DNA of 7,691 nucleotides from an uncultured Bacilli bacterium (GTDB lineage: Bacteria; Bacillota_I; Bacilli_A; RF39; UBA660). Of this stretch, positions 6,338 to 7,691 are shown piece after piece. Where the stretch lies: NCBI GenBank assembly GCA_934130265.1, contig CAKOYC010000051.1, positions 1 through 7,691 on the forward strand, written 5' to 3'. The stretch's first letter is position 1; each line of letters opens with the position of its first letter. A program made the translations under genes and the position numbers. The notes under the pieces are model-generated. The model was not told where the DNA came from, did no database searches, and saw only the letters and a list, made by a program, of their open reading frames with translations.

Positions 6338-7311
6338 ATAAAACTCCTCCTAAATTCTTCTAATACATGTAGTATATCACAAAGATTAGTCATTTGATAA
6401 ACTTTATTTTTTAATTGGTTACTACCCTCTACTCCTTTTAAGTACCAAGCAATATGATTTCTTATTTCTAAGACCGCTACTTTCTCATTTTTTAACTCAC
6501 TAAGTAGTTTTAAATGTTTTATACACATATCAATTTTTTCTAGTGGGGTTACTTCTTTCGGTATTTCTTTTCCATCAAGTAAAGCTACTGTATCTCTTAT
6601 TAACCAAGGATTACCTAGTACTCCCCTACCTATCATTACTGCATCACAACCAGTCTCTTCTAACATTTGTTTAGCAAGATAAGGACTAGTTACATCTCCA
6701 TTTCCTATTACAGGGATAGAAACACTTTCTTTAACTTGTTTTATTATGTTCCAATCAGCTTTTCCACTATATCCTTGTTTTCTAGTTCTTGGATGAACAC
6801 AAATAGCACTAGCTCCTGCTTCTTCACAAATCTTAGCTATATCAACAGCATTAATAGAATCACTATCCCAACCACTTCTTATCTTAACTGTTACAGGGCA
6901 CTTGACACTATTAACTACTGCTTTAACTATTTCTTTTACTTTTAAAGGATTTTTTAATAAGGCACTACCTGCTTGAGCTCTAACTGCTACCTTTGGAACA
7001 GGACATCCCATATTTATATCAATTATATCAGGATGCATATTTTCTTCTATATATTTAGCAGCTATTACAAAACTATCTACATCACTACCAAATATTTGTT
7101 GGGTAATAGGTCGCTCTTCTTCACTCATATATAACATATCAATAGTTTTTTGATTATCATAGCAAATAGCTTTATCACTAACCATTTCAGCATATATTAG
7201 ACCACAACCCATCTCTTTTATGATTCTTCGATAAGCACTATTACAAATACCAGCCATAGGTGCTAATACTACTTGGTTAGCTATTTCAACATCTCTTATT
7301 TTCCACTTCAT
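6334..7311 (-). CDS. dusB: tRNA-dihydrouridine synthase, DusB-type
   Basis: An FMN- and NADPH-dependent flavoenzyme that reduces uridine to dihydrouridine in the tRNA D-loop region. It has 325 residues, the normal length. Visible family marks in a TIM barrel are APMAGICN (17-24), the conserved DINMGCPVPKV (98-108) with the catalytic Cys103, AGSALLKNP (114-122), VKIRSGWD (142-149), HPRTRKQGYSGKADW (173-187), GNGDV (203-207, phosphate and FMN binding) and IGRGVLGNPW (227-236). A C-terminal helical tRNA-binding part (~245-325) follows. HPRT replaces the more common HGRT, which I regard as ordinary variation. The ATG at 7311 has AAAAGGGGA upstream. The TGA stop is real, since the protein ends at the family length and overlaps the next ATG; this supports the standard code. 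Adjacency to lysS, here split by one RDD gene, is a known Bacillota arrangement. The symbol is by family; DusA/DusC-type enzymes differ in sequence. Confidence 0.95.
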   Translation of the reverse strand: MKWKIRDVEIANQVVLAPMAGICNSAYRRIIKEMGCGLIYAEMVSDKAICYDNQKTIDMLYMSEEERPITQQIFGSDVDSFVIAAKYIEENMHPDIIDINMGCPVPKVAVRAQAGSALLKNPLKVKEIVKAVVNSVKCPVTVKIRSGWDSDSINAVDIAKICEEAGASAICVHPRTRKQGYSGKADWNIIKQVKESVSIPVIGNGDVTSPYLAKQMLEETGCDAVMIGRGVLGNPWLIRDTVALLDGKEIPKEVTPLEKIDMCIKHLKLLSELKNEKVAVLEIRNHIAWYLKGVEGSNQLKNKVYQMTNLCDILHVLEEFRRSFI

Positions 7312-7342
7312 AATTTTCCCCTTTTATATTAATTTTTTAATC

Positions 7343-7691
7343 TTACTTTTTATTTTGCTTTTTTAATAGATCTCTAATTTCTTCTAAAAGTACTATTTGT
7401 TCATCTTTTTTAGGCTTTTCTTCTTCTTTTTTATGACCTAGTTTTTTATCAGCTTTTTCTTTTAGACCATTAAGAATTTGTAACATAGTAAATATACAAA
7501 GAGCGATTATTAGAAAATCAACTACACTTTGAATAAAAGAACCATATTTAATAGAAGCATCTCCTACTTTAATACTTAATGAACTAAAGTCTAATCCTCC
7601 TAAGACTACTCCTACTAATGGCATAATAATATCATTTACTAAACTACTTACTATTTTTCCAAAAGCTCCACCAATGATAACACCAATAGCC
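7343..7691 (-). CDS. mscL: Large-conductance mechanosensitive channel MscL, 5' end cut by window edge
   Basis: The reading frame is open to the window edge. Upstream of the internal Met at 7624 it adds 22 codons (AIGVIIGGAFGKIVSSLVND, then IIMPLVG across the Met), the conserved first span of MscL. The first 18 or so residues, including the start codon, lie outside the window. The visible part has span 1, a periplasmic loop (~LDFSSLSIKVGDASIKYGSF), span 2 (IQSVVDFLIIALCIFTMLQILNGL) and a charged cytoplasmic tail ending in the helix EQIVLLEEIRDLLKKQNKK, which forms the C-terminal bundle of the pentamer. Role: a non-selective pore in the cytoplasmic membrane that opens under high tension and releases solutes on hypo-osmotic shock. 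The gene ends 31 nt before dus, with no clear hairpin between, so it may lead the dus-RDD-lysS transcript. Confidence 0.95.
   Translation of the reverse strand, partial: AIGVIIGGAFGKIVSSLVNDIIMPLVGVVLGGLDFSSLSIKVGDASIKYGSFIQSVVDFLIIALCIFTMLQILNGLKEKADKKLGHKKEEEKPKKDEQIVLLEEIRDLLKKQNKK

Noticed and set aside
6667..6945. Plus-strand open frame of 92 codons
   Set aside because: It is antisense to the catalytic core of dusB and consists of Ser/Tyr/Phe-rich low-complexity sequence, as expected for the reverse of an AT-rich gene.
1..7691. A new defence, mobile or toxin-antitoxin system
   Set aside because: All genes but one belong to recognisable housekeeping or transport families, and no integrase, transposase, terminal repeats, CRISPR-like array or toxin-antitoxin pair is visible on either strand.

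Overview
The window comes from a low-GC (strongly AT-rich by eye) member of the Bacillota. Every supported gene is on the minus strand, start sites carry purine-rich Shine-Dalgarno sequences, and the core genes (mscL, a dusB-type dihydrouridine synthase gene, class II lysS, clpC) are of Bacillota type. The standard bacterial code fits: tryptophan is TGG where checked, and TGA is used as a stop at the end of the dihydrouridine synthase gene. This argues against a code-4 Mycoplasma. I cannot place it more finely; an anaerobic, gut-type Bacilli or Clostridia lineage is a guess.

Read in the direction of transcription (from high to low coordinates), the layout is as follows. First, a tightly packed run: mscL (5' end cut by the window edge), a 31-nt gap, dus, a 4-nt ATGA overlap, an RDD-family membrane protein, a 13-nt overlap, then lysS. 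A hairpin plus T-run at the end of lysS (3764-3790) closes this run. Second, a short class I glutamine-amidotransferase-like hydrolase (3143-3739). Third, a YfcC/DcuC-like multi-spanning transporter (1498-3084) with its own good sigma-A-type promoter and a terminator-like hairpin at its stop codon. Fourth, a small membrane-anchored or secreted beta-rich protein of 180 residues (840-1382), followed by a clear intrinsic terminator. Last, the N-terminal 243 codons of a ClpC-type ATPase (1-730), which runs off the low-coordinate edge and has a plausible promoter of its own.

Functionally, this is mainly translation and tRNA maintenance (Dus, LysRS), membrane stress relief (MscL), protein quality control (ClpC) and a small accessory insert (hydrolase, transporter, surface protein). 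The gene order recalls the dusB-lysS-ctsR-mcsA-mcsB-clpC neighbourhood known from Bacillus and many other Bacillota. Here the ctsR-mcsA-mcsB position is filled by three unrelated genes. LysRS also carries a C-terminal tRNA-binding (EMAP-II/Trbp111-like) domain. I see no phage, transposon, CRISPR, toxin-antitoxin or clearly new defence system. No stretch longer than about 115 bases lacks a gene.
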